Source: Bacteroidota bacterium
Lineage (GTDB): Bacteria > Bacteroidota > Bacteroidia > Chitinophagales > Chitinophagaceae
Direction of reading: 5' to 3'
Length of the DNA stretch: 64,000 nt
Assembly (NCBI GenBank): GCA_005882315.1
Contig: VBAR01000002.1
Coordinates: 372,001 to 436,000, forward strand
Below the pieces are notes generated by a model. It saw only the letters and a list, made by a program, of their open reading frames with translations. It was not told where the DNA came from and did no database searches. Numbering within the stretch: position 1 is the stretch's first letter; each line of letters starts with the position of its first letter. Below, one piece after another: positions 26,729 through 36,213 of the stretch. The translations under genes and the position numbers were made by a program.

Positions 26729-28534
26729 TTGCATTTTTGGCATAAAGCACGCCTGTTTTCTTTCAAAGCGATCATTGGCTTTTTATTTCTTGTACTTCTT
26801 TTTAAAGTTTCTATAGCTCAGCAAATCCCAACAGGAAAATTTCCAGTAACACATCTTCGTTTTAATGAGGATACCAGTAAACTTCAATTTGCCATTATTT
26901 CCGACATCTGGGGAGGTAACAGACCGGGTGTGTTTGAAGATGCTATAGAAAAACTAGAATTGCTGCAACCACAGTTTGTAATATCTGTTGGTGACCTGAT
27001 TGATGGGAAAACGTATGATCCAAAGTTGATCAAAAGACAGTGGGATGAATTTGATGCGGCGATAAAACCACTTGAAATGCCATTCTTTTACGTCCCGGGC
27101 AATCACGATATCGGCAATGCAATAATGGAAGCTGAGTGGAGAAAAAGAATGGGCTCACCTTATTATCATTTTGTCTACAAGAATGTTTTATTCTTATGCA
27201 TTAATACAGAAGATGGAGGTAAAGGAGGAATTAAGGATGAACAGGTATCCTATTTTAAAAAAGTAATTACAGAAAATACAAATGTAAGATGGACTTTCTT
27301 GTTCATGCATCGTCCTGTTTGGCAGGGAAATGGTGATAAACAGGAAGGGTATGAAAACATAGAGCGATTATTAAGTGGGCGTAATTACTTTTTATTTTCA
27401 GGTCATCATCATACTTATTTATCTGTAACTAAGAATGGAAATAAGCATTTTGTACTTGGTAGTACGGGAGGCGGAAGCGATTTAAGGGGAGAGAAGTTTG
27501 GCGAATTTGATCACATTACATTAGTGACATTAACTCGCGGAGAACCTAAAGTTGTAAATTTGAAACTAGACGGTATCATTAAAGAAGATATAGTTAACGA
27601 GCAAACACATCCGATTACAGAAACTTTAATTGAACAAAACTGGTTCGTACCGATTGCATTTGTTGCAGATCATCAAATGGAAAAATCTATTGGTGCGGAA
27701 ATTGCATTTAAGAATCCAACAAACTATCCACTGGAGATAACTGGTGATTGGGGTATTATTGACAGCAATTATCAAATCATTCCTAAAGAAATTAAAGTAA
27801 CAATTCCTCCACAGACTGAAATGATCCAAAAAATAAATATTTTAAAAAAGGACAACTCAACTATTGATCTCGCAACATTGCCTTTTCTTGATATATCTCT
27901 TACAGGAAAATACATATATAATAAAACAATTTACTCAATCGCGGCCTCTAAAAAATTACTGTTTAGCTGGAAACTTATTCCTCCTGCAAAAGAAAATGAA
28001 ACTAACAATCCATACCTGTATCATGATAGGGATACGTCAGGAATGATATATTTAAAGGATCCTGAATATCTAAGCGGCCCCTGGTATTGGTCAGGTGCAG
28101 CTGATGGATTGATGCGATTTAAGATGGTGAAGGAGGATAATTTTTTATATGTATTAGCAATAGTGAATGATGATCAATGGGTCAATGACAAGGACCCTGC
28201 TAAAGATATTTTGTATTTGCACCTGGAAGATCCAAACAGAGTTAAGCATGTGATAAGCTTGTCGCCCTGGGATGATAAATTCAGTATCGATGGAAAAGGG
28301 AGTATAAGGGCCAATGACATTGGTTTTAGAAAGTTCTTTACTGATGACCTGCTAATGATGGAATTTAAAATCCCGATTGAAAAAGTTTTAAAGAATGATA
28401 ATACTCTCCGCATGAATATTGGTTTTCGGGATCAGGACAATACTCCTGAGAAATGGGTTTCCACTTTGTTTTGGAAACCTTTGTGGGGAAGTAAATTTGA
28501 TTATAAAAATTCCGGAACTTTTATTTTAAAATAG
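26729..28534 (+). CDS. secreted metallophosphoesterase with CBM9-like C-terminus
   Basis: The only in-frame start is TTG 26729 (a stop codon lies just upstream). A signal peptide (to about 31) precedes a calcineurin-like phosphoesterase domain (about 45-290). Its metal-binding signatures are ISDIW, VGDLIDG, PGNHDIG, MHRP and SGHHHTY. In the first block the usual D-x-H has Trp where His is expected, so one metal ligand differs. The C-terminal ~170 residues (PWYWSGAADGLMRFKMVKED, then LYVLAIVNDDQWVNDKDPAKD) follow the CBM9-like sugar-binding pattern. It probably hydrolyses phosphate esters on a glycan outside the cytoplasm. The purple-acid-phosphatase gene follows 6 nt downstream. Confidence 0.85.
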   Translation: MHFWHKARLFSFKAIIGFLFLVLLFKVSIAQQIPTGKFPVTHLRFNEDTSKLQFAIISDIWGGNRPGVFEDAIEKLELLQPQFVISVGDLIDGKTYDPKLIKRQWDEFDAAIKPLEMPFFYVPGNHDIGNAIMEAEWRKRMGSPYYHFVYKNVLFLCINTEDGGKGGIKDEQVSYFKKVITENTNVRWTFLFMHRPVWQGNGDKQEGYENIERLLSGRNYFLFSGHHHTYLSVTKNGNKHFVLGSTGGGSDLRGEKFGEFDHITLVTLTRGEPKVVNLKLDGIIKEDIVNEQTHPITETLIEQNWFVPIAFVADHQMEKSIGAEIAFKNPTNYPLEITGDWGIIDSNYQIIPKEIKVTIPPQTEMIQKINILKKDNSTIDLATLPFLDISLTGKYIYNKTIYSIAASKKLLFSWKLIPPAKENETNNPYLYHDRDTSGMIYLKDPEYLSGPWYWSGAADGLMRFKMVKEDNFLYVLAIVNDDQWVNDKDPAKDILYLHLEDPNRVKHVISLSPWDDKFSIDGKGSIRANDIGFRKFFTDDLLMMEFKIPIEKVLKNDNTLRMNIGFRDQDNTPEKWVSTLFWKPLWGSKFDYKNSGTFILK

Positions 28535-28540
28535 TGCTCT

Positions 28541-30112
28541 ATGAAAAAGCTAAGTTTTATATTCTTTTTGTTTTTTACCAATGTATTATTTTCACAAACC
28601 ACAACCGACCGCAGAGATGCAGATAGGTACGGATACAGGCCGGAGCTGGTAAGAGGTCCCTATTTACAAGTAGCTACGCCAAATAGTATTATTGTTCGCT
28701 GGAGAACAAATGAACTTGATGTGAGTTTTGTTCGGTTTGGAACATCGCCGGGAAAATTGGACCAGATGGCTGGCAATGATTACCGTACTCGTGAACATAT
28801 TATAACTCTTACTGGTCTTCAGCCGCAAACAAAGTATTACTATTTAATAGAGGGTTTTAAAGATACATTGCAAGGAGATGAGAATAATTATTTTACAACA
28901 TTACCAGTTAAAGGAAATGAAGGTAAATACAGGATCGGAGTTTTTGGTGATTGCGGTACTAATATTTCAAATCAAACTGATACAAGAGATCAGGTTGAAA
29001 AATATTTGGGAAACGATCCACTAACAGCCTGGATCCTTCTTGGCGATGATGCGTATTCCTGGGGCACTGATAAAGATTTCCAGGAAGGTTTTTTTGAACC
29101 ATATAAAAATAGCTTTTTAAAAAAATCCCCTTTATATCCTGCTCCGGGCAATCATGATTATCGTGATGAACCTTATGCATCGGAAATAGCGCAGCGTTCT
29201 GGTGAGATTGACTATTACAAAGTTTTTACAATGCCAACCAAAGGAGAAGCAGGTGGTTTATCTTCTCATACATCTGCGTACTACTCTTTTGATATTGGAA
29301 ATGTTCATTTTCTTTCGTTGGATTCACAAGGGTCAGAAGAATATGGTCGTAGACTTTTTGATACGACAAGCAGCCAGGTTCGATGGGTAAAAAAAGACCT
29401 GGAAGAAAACAGGAATAAAGGATGGGTAGTTGTTTACTGGCATCATCCTCCGTATTCAATGGGTTCCCATAATTCTGACACAGAAACTCAAATGAGGAAG
29501 ATAAGAGAGAATTTTATTACGATCCTTGAACGATATGGTGTTGATCTTATATTATGCGGGCACAGTCATGCTTATGAACGTTCAAAATTGATGCAGGGCC
29601 ATTATGGACTTGAAGCAACTTTTTCACCTGAGAAACATTTGCTAAGTAATTCATCAGGATATTATGATGGGTCAGAAAATTCTTGTCCATATATCAAGGA
29701 TGCATCCGGTAAAGGAACTGTGTATGTAGTGAGCGGATCATCCGGAAGAGTAGATTATGGCCAGCGTTCATTTCCACATGATGCGATGCCATTTGCGGAC
29801 ACACTAAATGGAGGTGCTTGTATTCTTGAAGTAGAAAGTAACAGGCTTGATCTGAAATGGATCTGTGCCGACGGAAAAATTAGAGATCATTTTACGATGA
29901 TGAAGGATGTGAATAGAAAATCAATAATAAAAATAAAGAAAGGACAAACTGCCACTTTGAAAGCATCCTGGCTTGGTGAGTATAATTGGCAGGGTGCAAA
30001 TGGAAAGACTCGTTTAGTTGAGGTAAAACCTTCCGCTGGAATTACAACTTATACAGTGCATGATCCTAATGGATGCGTGCAGGATACATTCGAGGTTCAG
30101 GTAATAAAGTAA
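28541..30112 (+). CDS. purple acid phosphatase-like metallophosphoesterase
   Basis: The 523-residue secreted protein has a signal peptide (1-18), an N-terminal FN3-like purple-acid-phosphatase domain (ELVRGPYLQVATPNSIIVRW, about 35-125) and a binuclear metallophosphatase domain with FGDCG, LGDDAYSWG, PGNHDYRD, YWHHPPYS and LCGHSHAYERS. All of the usual metal-binding blocks are present. The C-terminal ~65 residues form a gliding-type Ig-like module (YNWQGANGKTRLVEVKPSAG, then YTVHDPNGCVQDTF). It is co-transcribed with the upstream phosphoesterase. Its substrate is presumably a phosphomonoester released from, or present on, the target glycan. Confidence 0.92.
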   Translation: MKKLSFIFFLFFTNVLFSQTTTDRRDADRYGYRPELVRGPYLQVATPNSIIVRWRTNELDVSFVRFGTSPGKLDQMAGNDYRTREHIITLTGLQPQTKYYYLIEGFKDTLQGDENNYFTTLPVKGNEGKYRIGVFGDCGTNISNQTDTRDQVEKYLGNDPLTAWILLGDDAYSWGTDKDFQEGFFEPYKNSFLKKSPLYPAPGNHDYRDEPYASEIAQRSGEIDYYKVFTMPTKGEAGGLSSHTSAYYSFDIGNVHFLSLDSQGSEEYGRRLFDTTSSQVRWVKKDLEENRNKGWVVVYWHHPPYSMGSHNSDTETQMRKIRENFITILERYGVDLILCGHSHAYERSKLMQGHYGLEATFSPEKHLLSNSSGYYDGSENSCPYIKDASGKGTVYVVSGSSGRVDYGQRSFPHDAMPFADTLNGGACILEVESNRLDLKWICADGKIRDHFTMMKDVNRKSIIKIKKGQTATLKASWLGEYNWQGANGKTRLVEVKPSAGITTYTVHDPNGCVQDTFEVQVIK

Positions 30113-30114
30113 TA

Positions 30115-30179
30115 CGCAAAAAAGTATAGGCATTTAACAGATAAGCAGAATTTAATAGTCCCCGCGATTCTTATTTTTA
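30115..30179 (+). promoter_or_regulatory. PUL regulon promoter 2 (GH123-like operon)
   Basis: A divergent copy of the site, CGCAAAAAAGTATAGGC, starts at 30115. The -7-like box TATTTTTA (30172-30179) starts exactly 57 nt after it. The block ATTTAACAGATA after the site is shared with the copy at 46339. The site starts 81 nt before the ATG at 30196 and 3 nt after the stop codon of the phosphatase gene. Confidence 0.65.
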
Positions 30180-30195
30180 GTGATATTAAAAGATC

Positions 30196-31965
30196 ATGTT
30201 AAAACAAATTATTATTGCCATTTTATTTCTTCAGGCATTTGCTTTGTCGGCACAGGACCTTAGTTACAGCAAACCAGGCGCAGAATACTATACCGAGTTA
30301 CCCAATCCTGTTGTCACGAATAAATCAGCATGGAATAAAATGACCAGCGATGTAGCAGTGAGCTATGCCAGCGACAATGTTAAATATCCTAAAGAAAAAA
30401 TCCCTGCTATTCCTTTGCAGACAACCTGGTCTACTACAGCCTGGAAGGGCGAGAAGGTGCATACACAATTTTTAGTATGGAGTAAAAAAGATATACCGGC
30501 TGTAAGTTTCCAATTGACAGACCTTATTTCTACAACAGGGAAAAAAATACCTGCAACAAATATCAAAGCATCTTTTGTGCGTTATACGATGGCAGACAAT
30601 TTTGTTGATGGTTGTTCACAAAAAGCCACATCCAGGTATGATTCATTCCTTGCTGCTGATCCTATAGATATAGTTTCTACTCTGGCAGTTGCTGCTAATA
30701 CTGTTCAGCCTGTATGGTTAAATGTTGAGGTGGCGGGAAATACCGATGCAGGAAAATATACCGGTACCATTACAGTTAATGCAAATAAAAAATATGTGCT
30801 GAAAATAAATTTAGATGTGGTTGAACATGTTTTGCCGCCACCTTCGGAGTGGAAATTTGATTTTGATATATGGCAATATCCTGCCCCAATAGCCCGGATG
30901 CATAATGTACCTCTGTGGAGTGAAGAACATTTTAAATTGATGAGGGAGTATTTTACTTACCTCGCTAATGCAGGACAAAAAGTGATCACAGCCAATATCA
31001 TTGAACAGCCATGGGGTCTTGATCACGTACATTTTGATGATCCGACTCTTATAAAATGGATCAAAAAAAGAGATGGCAGCTGGCAGTACGACTTTAGTCT
31101 ATTTGACCGCTACATCAGCTTTATGATGGAATGCGGGATCACGCAACGGATCAATTGTTATACAATGATCACATGGGATCTTGGTTTTATTTATTTTGAT
31201 GAATTTTCCGGGAAAAATAAAACAGATACATTAAAACCAGGTGCTGCAAATTATACTGCTTTCTGGAAACCAATGATCGAAAAATTTACAGCACATCTTA
31301 AACAAAAAGGCTGGTTTTCCAAAACAGCTATCGCCGTTGATGAACGACCTCTTGAAAGTATGCAGGCAATTATTGCTTTATTAAAATCAGTTGACCCCTC
31401 CTGGAAAGTTGCCTTAGCAGGAGACACTTATCACCCGGAGATTGAAAATGATATTTATGATTATTGTCTTGCTTCTTATCTTGACTTTGGTGATGATGCA
31501 TTGAAACGAAGAAAGGCTGAAGGAAAGCCAACTACTTTTTATACTGCATGTGTCGAAGAGTATCCGAATAGTTATACCGCTTCTCCTCCGGCAGAAAACA
31601 CTTTTCTTGCGTGGTATGCGTCCGCAAAAGGATTAACCGGATACTTGTTCTGGGCATATAATACATGGGTATCCGATCCATTACATGACAGCCGTTGGCG
31701 GCGTTATCCTGCCGGTGAGCTATTCCAATTTTATCCCGGGCCACGAACTTCTATACGATTTGAAAAACTAAGAGAAGGCATACAGGACTTTGAAAAGATC
31801 AGGATACTGAGAGAGAAGTTCACAAAAGAAGGGAAAAAGGAAAGTTTGAAAAAACTAAACGATGTGTTGAGCAAATTTCAATTGGCTAAATTAAAAACCA
31901 TACCAGCTGCAAAAATACTGAATGAAGGAAAAGCAGTGCTGCGGGAATTAAGCAAGGTCAAATAA
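30196..31965 (+). CDS. GH123/DUF4091-like glycoside hydrolase (beta-N-acetylgalactosaminidase type)
   Basis: The 589-residue secreted protein has a signal peptide (1-20), an N-terminal beta-sandwich (about 60-210, WSTTAWKGEKVHTQFLVWS, then VWLNVEVAGNTDAGKYTGTI) and a TIM-barrel with EWKFDFDIWQYP and the adjacent acids Asp382-Glu383 (AVDERPLES). In GH123 an Asp-Glu pair acts in substrate-assisted hydrolysis of beta-linked N-acetylgalactosamine. The end (GPRTSIRFEKLREGIQDFEKIRIL) is the hallmark of DUF4091 proteins. It heads an operon with the GH28 enzyme (5 nt gap) and a second purple acid phosphatase. Confidence 0.85.
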   Translation: MLKQIIIAILFLQAFALSAQDLSYSKPGAEYYTELPNPVVTNKSAWNKMTSDVAVSYASDNVKYPKEKIPAIPLQTTWSTTAWKGEKVHTQFLVWSKKDIPAVSFQLTDLISTTGKKIPATNIKASFVRYTMADNFVDGCSQKATSRYDSFLAADPIDIVSTLAVAANTVQPVWLNVEVAGNTDAGKYTGTITVNANKKYVLKINLDVVEHVLPPPSEWKFDFDIWQYPAPIARMHNVPLWSEEHFKLMREYFTYLANAGQKVITANIIEQPWGLDHVHFDDPTLIKWIKKRDGSWQYDFSLFDRYISFMMECGITQRINCYTMITWDLGFIYFDEFSGKNKTDTLKPGAANYTAFWKPMIEKFTAHLKQKGWFSKTAIAVDERPLESMQAIIALLKSVDPSWKVALAGDTYHPEIENDIYDYCLASYLDFGDDALKRRKAEGKPTTFYTACVEEYPNSYTASPPAENTFLAWYASAKGLTGYLFWAYNTWVSDPLHDSRWRRYPAGELFQFYPGPRTSIRFEKLREGIQDFEKIRILREKFTKEGKKESLKKLNDVLSKFQLAKLKTIPAAKILNEGKAVLRELSKVK

Positions 31966-31970
31966 CCAGT

Positions 31971-33863
31971 ATGAGAAGAATTTTTGTGTTAGCAATTTTT
32001 TGTTTTGCATTTTACCAGGGTATCAAAGCGCAATACAATGTAAGAACCTTTGGTGCGAAAGGAGATGGCATTGCTATGGACACCCGTGCTATTCAAAAAG
32101 CAATTGATAAAGCTTATGAAAACAAAGGCGGGGTAGTGGAGGTATCTGCAGGAACTTATAAGATCGGAACTCTTTTTCTTAAAGATAATGTTGAATTGCA
32201 TTTGCAACATGGGACAACATTATTGGGAAGTGCAGACTATAAAGATTACGCAGTTGTAAAACAACAAATGCCTTCAAGGACAAGAGACCTTTATGCAAAG
32301 TACTTTATGATATTTGCCGAAGGTGCCAATAATATTGCTATCACAGGGTCAGGTGTCATTCATGGAAACGGTTTGAAACATTTCCAGGAGGAAAGGCCAC
32401 AGAATTTAAGGCCTTACATGATAAGGTTAGTGAGTTGTAATAATGTAACGGTGAAAGGAGTCAAGTTATTAGAAGCCGCTAACTGGACCTTTCACCTGTT
32501 GAATTGTAAAGATGTTACTATTGATGGCATAGTGATCGAGAACAGGGGGGAAGGAAACCGGGATGGATTAGATATAGATGCTTGTGAACGAGTTACTGTT
32601 ACTAATTCCAGGTTCTCTACCACAGATGATGCCATCGTGATGAAAGCAACAAATGATACATTGTGCCGGGACATAAGCATTTCTAATTGCCTGTTCAGGG
32701 AAATTGGCGGCTCTGCCATCAAAACAGGAACAGAATCCAATGGCGGGTTTAAAAACATTACCGTAAGTAACTGTGTTATCAAAGACATTGATCATCATGC
32801 GGGTATTGAGTTAATGACAGTGGATGGAGGGATGATGCAAAATATTTTATTTGACAATATCACAATGGATAATGTAGCGACACCTTTCTTTATCAGGTTA
32901 GGTATTCGCTTGAGACCTTATAAACCGGGGCAATATGTAAACCGTATTGATGAGGTAAGAGATATCCAGCTAAATAATATTTCTGTTGTCAATGCCAAAC
33001 TGCCTTCCAGCATTATTGGGTTACATAGCAAAAAGATCAGCAATATTACTGTTACGAACTATACAGTTAGAAATGCAGTAGCGCAAGAAGCTGTTGCTTA
33101 TAACCAGGTGCCTTTCCAGGAATTTGATTATCCTGCTGCATCCATGTTTGAGAACCTGCCTGCTTATGCATTGTATTGCAGGAGTGTTGAGAATCTCTAT
33201 TTACAAAATGTAAGTATGTATGCAGCTGACGGCGAAAAAAGACCGGCTATTACAATGGATCGTACAGAGCATGTTTCTTTATTTTCTGTTAAGGCCGAAA
33301 CAAAAAGCAAATCTTCACCTATGATCCACTTGCGTAATGCGGAGGATATAACGATAGCTCAAAGCAGGTCTTTTGACGTGAGCGATGTGCTGGTAGAAAC
33401 GGAAGAAAATACGGTCAAAGCTTTACGGATGTCGAACAACCTGTTACTCCCTTCTCAATTGGAACAGAAAGCAGTTACAGCACTTAATGATCCTTCTGTG
33501 TTCGAAGATTTTGAAACAACAATTAAATATGAAGTAGAAAAAGGAAATTTAGTAAAAAATATGACGGCGCATGATCTTTCCGTTCCTTTTCCTGTGACAT
33601 TGAAGATGACAAAAAAAGGATCATTGCAGTTATGTTTATTAATGCTGAATGAATCTACCACTCCGCAAAAAGTAATTGTGAAGTACGATGGTATTACTCA
33701 GGAATTCCTGGTCAACTGGAAAGACTGGGGATGGGCACCAATTACTTTGTTAAAACAATATGATAAAGATCTGCAAGTGAAGTTTGAGATAAGCGCTGCC
33801 AATGCAGGATTAAAGATCAGCAAAGCTTATATAAGATACCAGGATATTGGATTTACTGATTAA
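31971..33863 (+). CDS. GH28 polygalacturonase-like enzyme
   Basis: The 630-residue secreted right-handed beta-helix begins YNVRTFGAKGDGIAMDTRAIQKAID, the standard start of GH28 and related families. The catalytic region has NRDG (Asn196-Asp198), DID (to Asp203) and TTDDAI (Asp219-Asp220), matching the family's NTD and DD motifs. The later GHG and RIK motifs are not clear, so activity on a substrate other than plain polygalacturonan is likely. The C-terminal ~150 residues are an extra beta-rich region after the helix. It sits 5 nt behind the GH123-like gene. With the GH105 enzyme it points to uronic acid in the substrate. Confidence 0.88.
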   Translation: MRRIFVLAIFCFAFYQGIKAQYNVRTFGAKGDGIAMDTRAIQKAIDKAYENKGGVVEVSAGTYKIGTLFLKDNVELHLQHGTTLLGSADYKDYAVVKQQMPSRTRDLYAKYFMIFAEGANNIAITGSGVIHGNGLKHFQEERPQNLRPYMIRLVSCNNVTVKGVKLLEAANWTFHLLNCKDVTIDGIVIENRGEGNRDGLDIDACERVTVTNSRFSTTDDAIVMKATNDTLCRDISISNCLFREIGGSAIKTGTESNGGFKNITVSNCVIKDIDHHAGIELMTVDGGMMQNILFDNITMDNVATPFFIRLGIRLRPYKPGQYVNRIDEVRDIQLNNISVVNAKLPSSIIGLHSKKISNITVTNYTVRNAVAQEAVAYNQVPFQEFDYPAASMFENLPAYALYCRSVENLYLQNVSMYAADGEKRPAITMDRTEHVSLFSVKAETKSKSSPMIHLRNAEDITIAQSRSFDVSDVLVETEENTVKALRMSNNLLLPSQLEQKAVTALNDPSVFEDFETTIKYEVEKGNLVKNMTAHDLSVPFPVTLKMTKKGSLQLCLLMLNESTTPQKVIVKYDGITQEFLVNWKDWGWAPITLLKQYDKDLQVKFEISAANAGLKISKAYIRYQDIGFTD

Positions 33864-33883
33864 TACAACTCAAAAAAATAATA

Positions 33884-35191
33884 ATGCGAAATAAGATATT
33901 GATCGTAAAAATAATTTGTTTAGTCTTTTTTTCTTTTGGTGCATCTTCCCAAGTTACCAGGCAGCCCTATCTCCAGATAGCAACACCAAATAGCATGATT
34001 ATCCGCTGGCAAACAGGTACTGGAGTAATTGGGGAAATATATTACGGATATTCTGCCTCAGCATTAACAAAAAGTATCAAAGAGTCAGAAGACGAAAGAA
34101 TATATCACGAAGTAAAGATGACAGGGCTTATACCCAATACAAAATATTATTATTCGGTCGAGAGTTCTTCGAAAGGGGCCGAAGATCAATATTTCATTAC
34201 CCCACCTGACAAAGGAACGGAGATTCCTGTACGAATATGGGTGATTTCTGATTTTGGTCAAACTAATTCCCGTGATAATGAAAGAAGACTTGAAACTGTT
34301 GCTCAATGGAAATCATTCAATAATAACGATTACAATGCAAGTTTTATTCTATCACTGGGTGATCAGACCGAAGATGATGCATTGTATCAGATACAACATA
34401 ATTATTTCAGTCAACTGGAAAATGTTCTGAAAAATTCACCGCTTTATACTACAGTAGGTAACCATGATGATCACGATAGTTTATATAACTATCTTAGAAC
34501 ATTTACTCTTCCGACAAATGCAGAAGCCGGTGGTATGGCAAGCCATACAGAAGAATACTACTCATTTGATTATTCAAATATTCATGTAGTCGTTCTGTCC
34601 ACAGAAATTTACGAGGGTAAGAAATATAAAGCACAGCTAGCATGGCTGAAAAAAGACCTCGCTGCCAATAAGCAGAAATGGTTGATTGCGTGTATGCATC
34701 AGCCATTTCATAGCGGCGGTTATCACCCTACAGATGACAACGGGTCGGCCCAGAAGAGAAGAAAAGATTGGTTGACTGTTCTTGAAGATAACGGAATTGA
34801 TCTTGTTTTGCAGGGCCATAATCATGTTTACGAACGATCTTATCTGGTGGATAACCTGATTGGCAAAGCATCAACAATAACTCGCGCCAATAAAATAGAT
34901 ACCGGGTTCGGCCGGCCTGATAAAGAAGGACCATACCGCAAATCGGTTGTTAGCAAAGCACACAAGGGGACGATATTTATTTCCTGTACAGGAGGTGGTG
35001 TTGCAAACGCAATTAAACACTATCCAAAGCCATTCAATATTTTCCCTATCGCATTTCCGGGATCAGATTTTGAAGGATCCCTTGTTATTGATGTTAAAGG
35101 CAATCAAATGGACGTAAAATTTATATGTGATGAAAAAAATAAAGAGGGAAGTCACATTTGGGACTATTTTACGATCATAAAAGGCAATTAA
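33884..35191 (+). CDS. purple acid phosphatase-like metallophosphoesterase 2
   Basis: The 435-residue secreted protein has a signal peptide (to about 22), an FN3-like N-terminus (TRQPYLQIATPNSMIIRWQ) and a metallophosphatase core with ISDFGQ, LGDQTEDD, VGNHDDHD, CMHQPFH and LQGHNHVYERS. It is a paralogue of the protein at 28541 but lacks the C-terminal Ig-like module, and the second block is Gly-Asp-Gln rather than Gly-Asp-Asp. It is the last gene of the GH123/GH28 operon. Two divergent purple acid phosphatases in one locus suggest distinct phosphorylated positions or linkages. Confidence 0.9.
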   Translation: MRNKILIVKIICLVFFSFGASSQVTRQPYLQIATPNSMIIRWQTGTGVIGEIYYGYSASALTKSIKESEDERIYHEVKMTGLIPNTKYYYSVESSSKGAEDQYFITPPDKGTEIPVRIWVISDFGQTNSRDNERRLETVAQWKSFNNNDYNASFILSLGDQTEDDALYQIQHNYFSQLENVLKNSPLYTTVGNHDDHDSLYNYLRTFTLPTNAEAGGMASHTEEYYSFDYSNIHVVVLSTEIYEGKKYKAQLAWLKKDLAANKQKWLIACMHQPFHSGGYHPTDDNGSAQKRRKDWLTVLEDNGIDLVLQGHNHVYERSYLVDNLIGKASTITRANKIDTGFGRPDKEGPYRKSVVSKAHKGTIFISCTGGGVANAIKHYPKPFNIFPIAFPGSDFEGSLVIDVKGNQMDVKFICDEKNKEGSHIWDYFTIIKGN

Positions 35192-35205
35192 GATACGGGC
35201 TCCTG

Positions 35206-35270
35206 GTTAAAAAAGTATACATCATAAATAAATTATAAGACATTTTTGCATTTTCAAACTGATAAATTTG
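35206..35270 (+). promoter_or_regulatory. PUL regulon promoter 3 (PIG-L operon)
   Basis: GTTAAAAAAGTATACAT starts at 35206. The -7 box TAAATTTG (35263-35270), a perfect TAnnTTTG match, starts exactly 57 nt after it. The site starts 93 nt before the ATG at 35299. Confidence 0.8.
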
Positions 35271-35298
35271 GTATCGCTTCTTATTTCAAAACTAACAA

Positions 35299-36177
35299 AT
35301 GAAACAAAAGAAATATCTGATGGCTCAAAGGCTGATGTTTCTTTTTACCCTGCTTTCATTTAGTATTATTTCTGCCCAGGAAAATAATAAACCCCGAAAA
35401 TGTATATTGGTATTTGGTGCTCACGCAGATGATGTAGAATCAATTGCTGGTGGCACCTTTGCCAAATATATTGCTATGGGCTATGAAGGAATTTACGTTG
35501 GGGCAATAAATAATCTTGCAGGATGTAGTTTGGAAAGGACACCTTATTTTAAAGGGGCACCTCTTTTTACCATTTCCAACTCACCACATAAATACCCGGT
35601 TGATGCACTTGAAACAAGCCAAATACGGGAGGAGGAGGCTTTACACGCTGCTGCTGTATTTGGGGCAACGCCGGTATTTCTGAATTTTAATGAGCCATGG
35701 TTTTCGATGGGCCGAAAACAGATTGATTATGGTACTAAACAATATCTTCAGTTTTCACCCACCGGAAGGCGTTTGATCAGTATTGCAACTATTGTATCTG
35801 CGGATGTAAATGTTGTCTGCGACCTGCTCCGGAAATATCAACCTGAAATAGTAATTACTCATACTTTAGGTGGTGAAAAGCTTGATCATGGAAATGCTGC
35901 TTATCTTATCTACCTGGCATTTAAAAAAGTAATGAAAGAAAAAGTTCCTGTAGGTAAATTATGGATGCCGCCAAGGGGATGGCTTTCGGAAAGTTATAGA
36001 GGAAAACCAGATGTCCTTATCGACGTGAAAGATTTTCTAAAAACCAAATATGCTGCTTATGATAAACATGTAAGCCAAAATGGGGGATTTGGAAGGGACT
36101 ATGTTCTTAGCAATAGAAAAAAAACCTATAATGATGAAGTGGAAGAATTCATTACTGTGATCGATAATACAAAATAA
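35299..36177 (+). CDS. secreted PIG-L (LmbE-type) deacetylase 1
   Basis: The 292-residue protein has a signal peptide (to about 27, IISAQ). The PIG-L zinc and catalytic motif is GAHADDVE (His and Asp-Asp ligands) at about 38-45, the second block is ETSQIREEEALHAAAVFG, and the third metal ligand is expected in VITHTLGGEKLDHGNAAY. PIG-L enzymes remove N-acetyl groups from GlcNAc-type sugars. A periplasmic position with GH20-like and GH123-like enzymes suggests deacetylation of amino sugars from the glycan. A close paralogue follows 36 nt downstream. Confidence 0.92.
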   Translation: MKQKKYLMAQRLMFLFTLLSFSIISAQENNKPRKCILVFGAHADDVESIAGGTFAKYIAMGYEGIYVGAINNLAGCSLERTPYFKGAPLFTISNSPHKYPVDALETSQIREEEALHAAAVFGATPVFLNFNEPWFSMGRKQIDYGTKQYLQFSPTGRRLISIATIVSADVNVVCDLLRKYQPEIVITHTLGGEKLDHGNAAYLIYLAFKKVMKEKVPVGKLWMPPRGWLSESYRGKPDVLIDVKDFLKTKYAAYDKHVSQNGGFGRDYVLSNRKKTYNDEVEEFITVIDNTK

Positions 36178-36213
36178 TATTTCTGTGATACAACAGAAAC
36201 TAAAAATTCTAAA

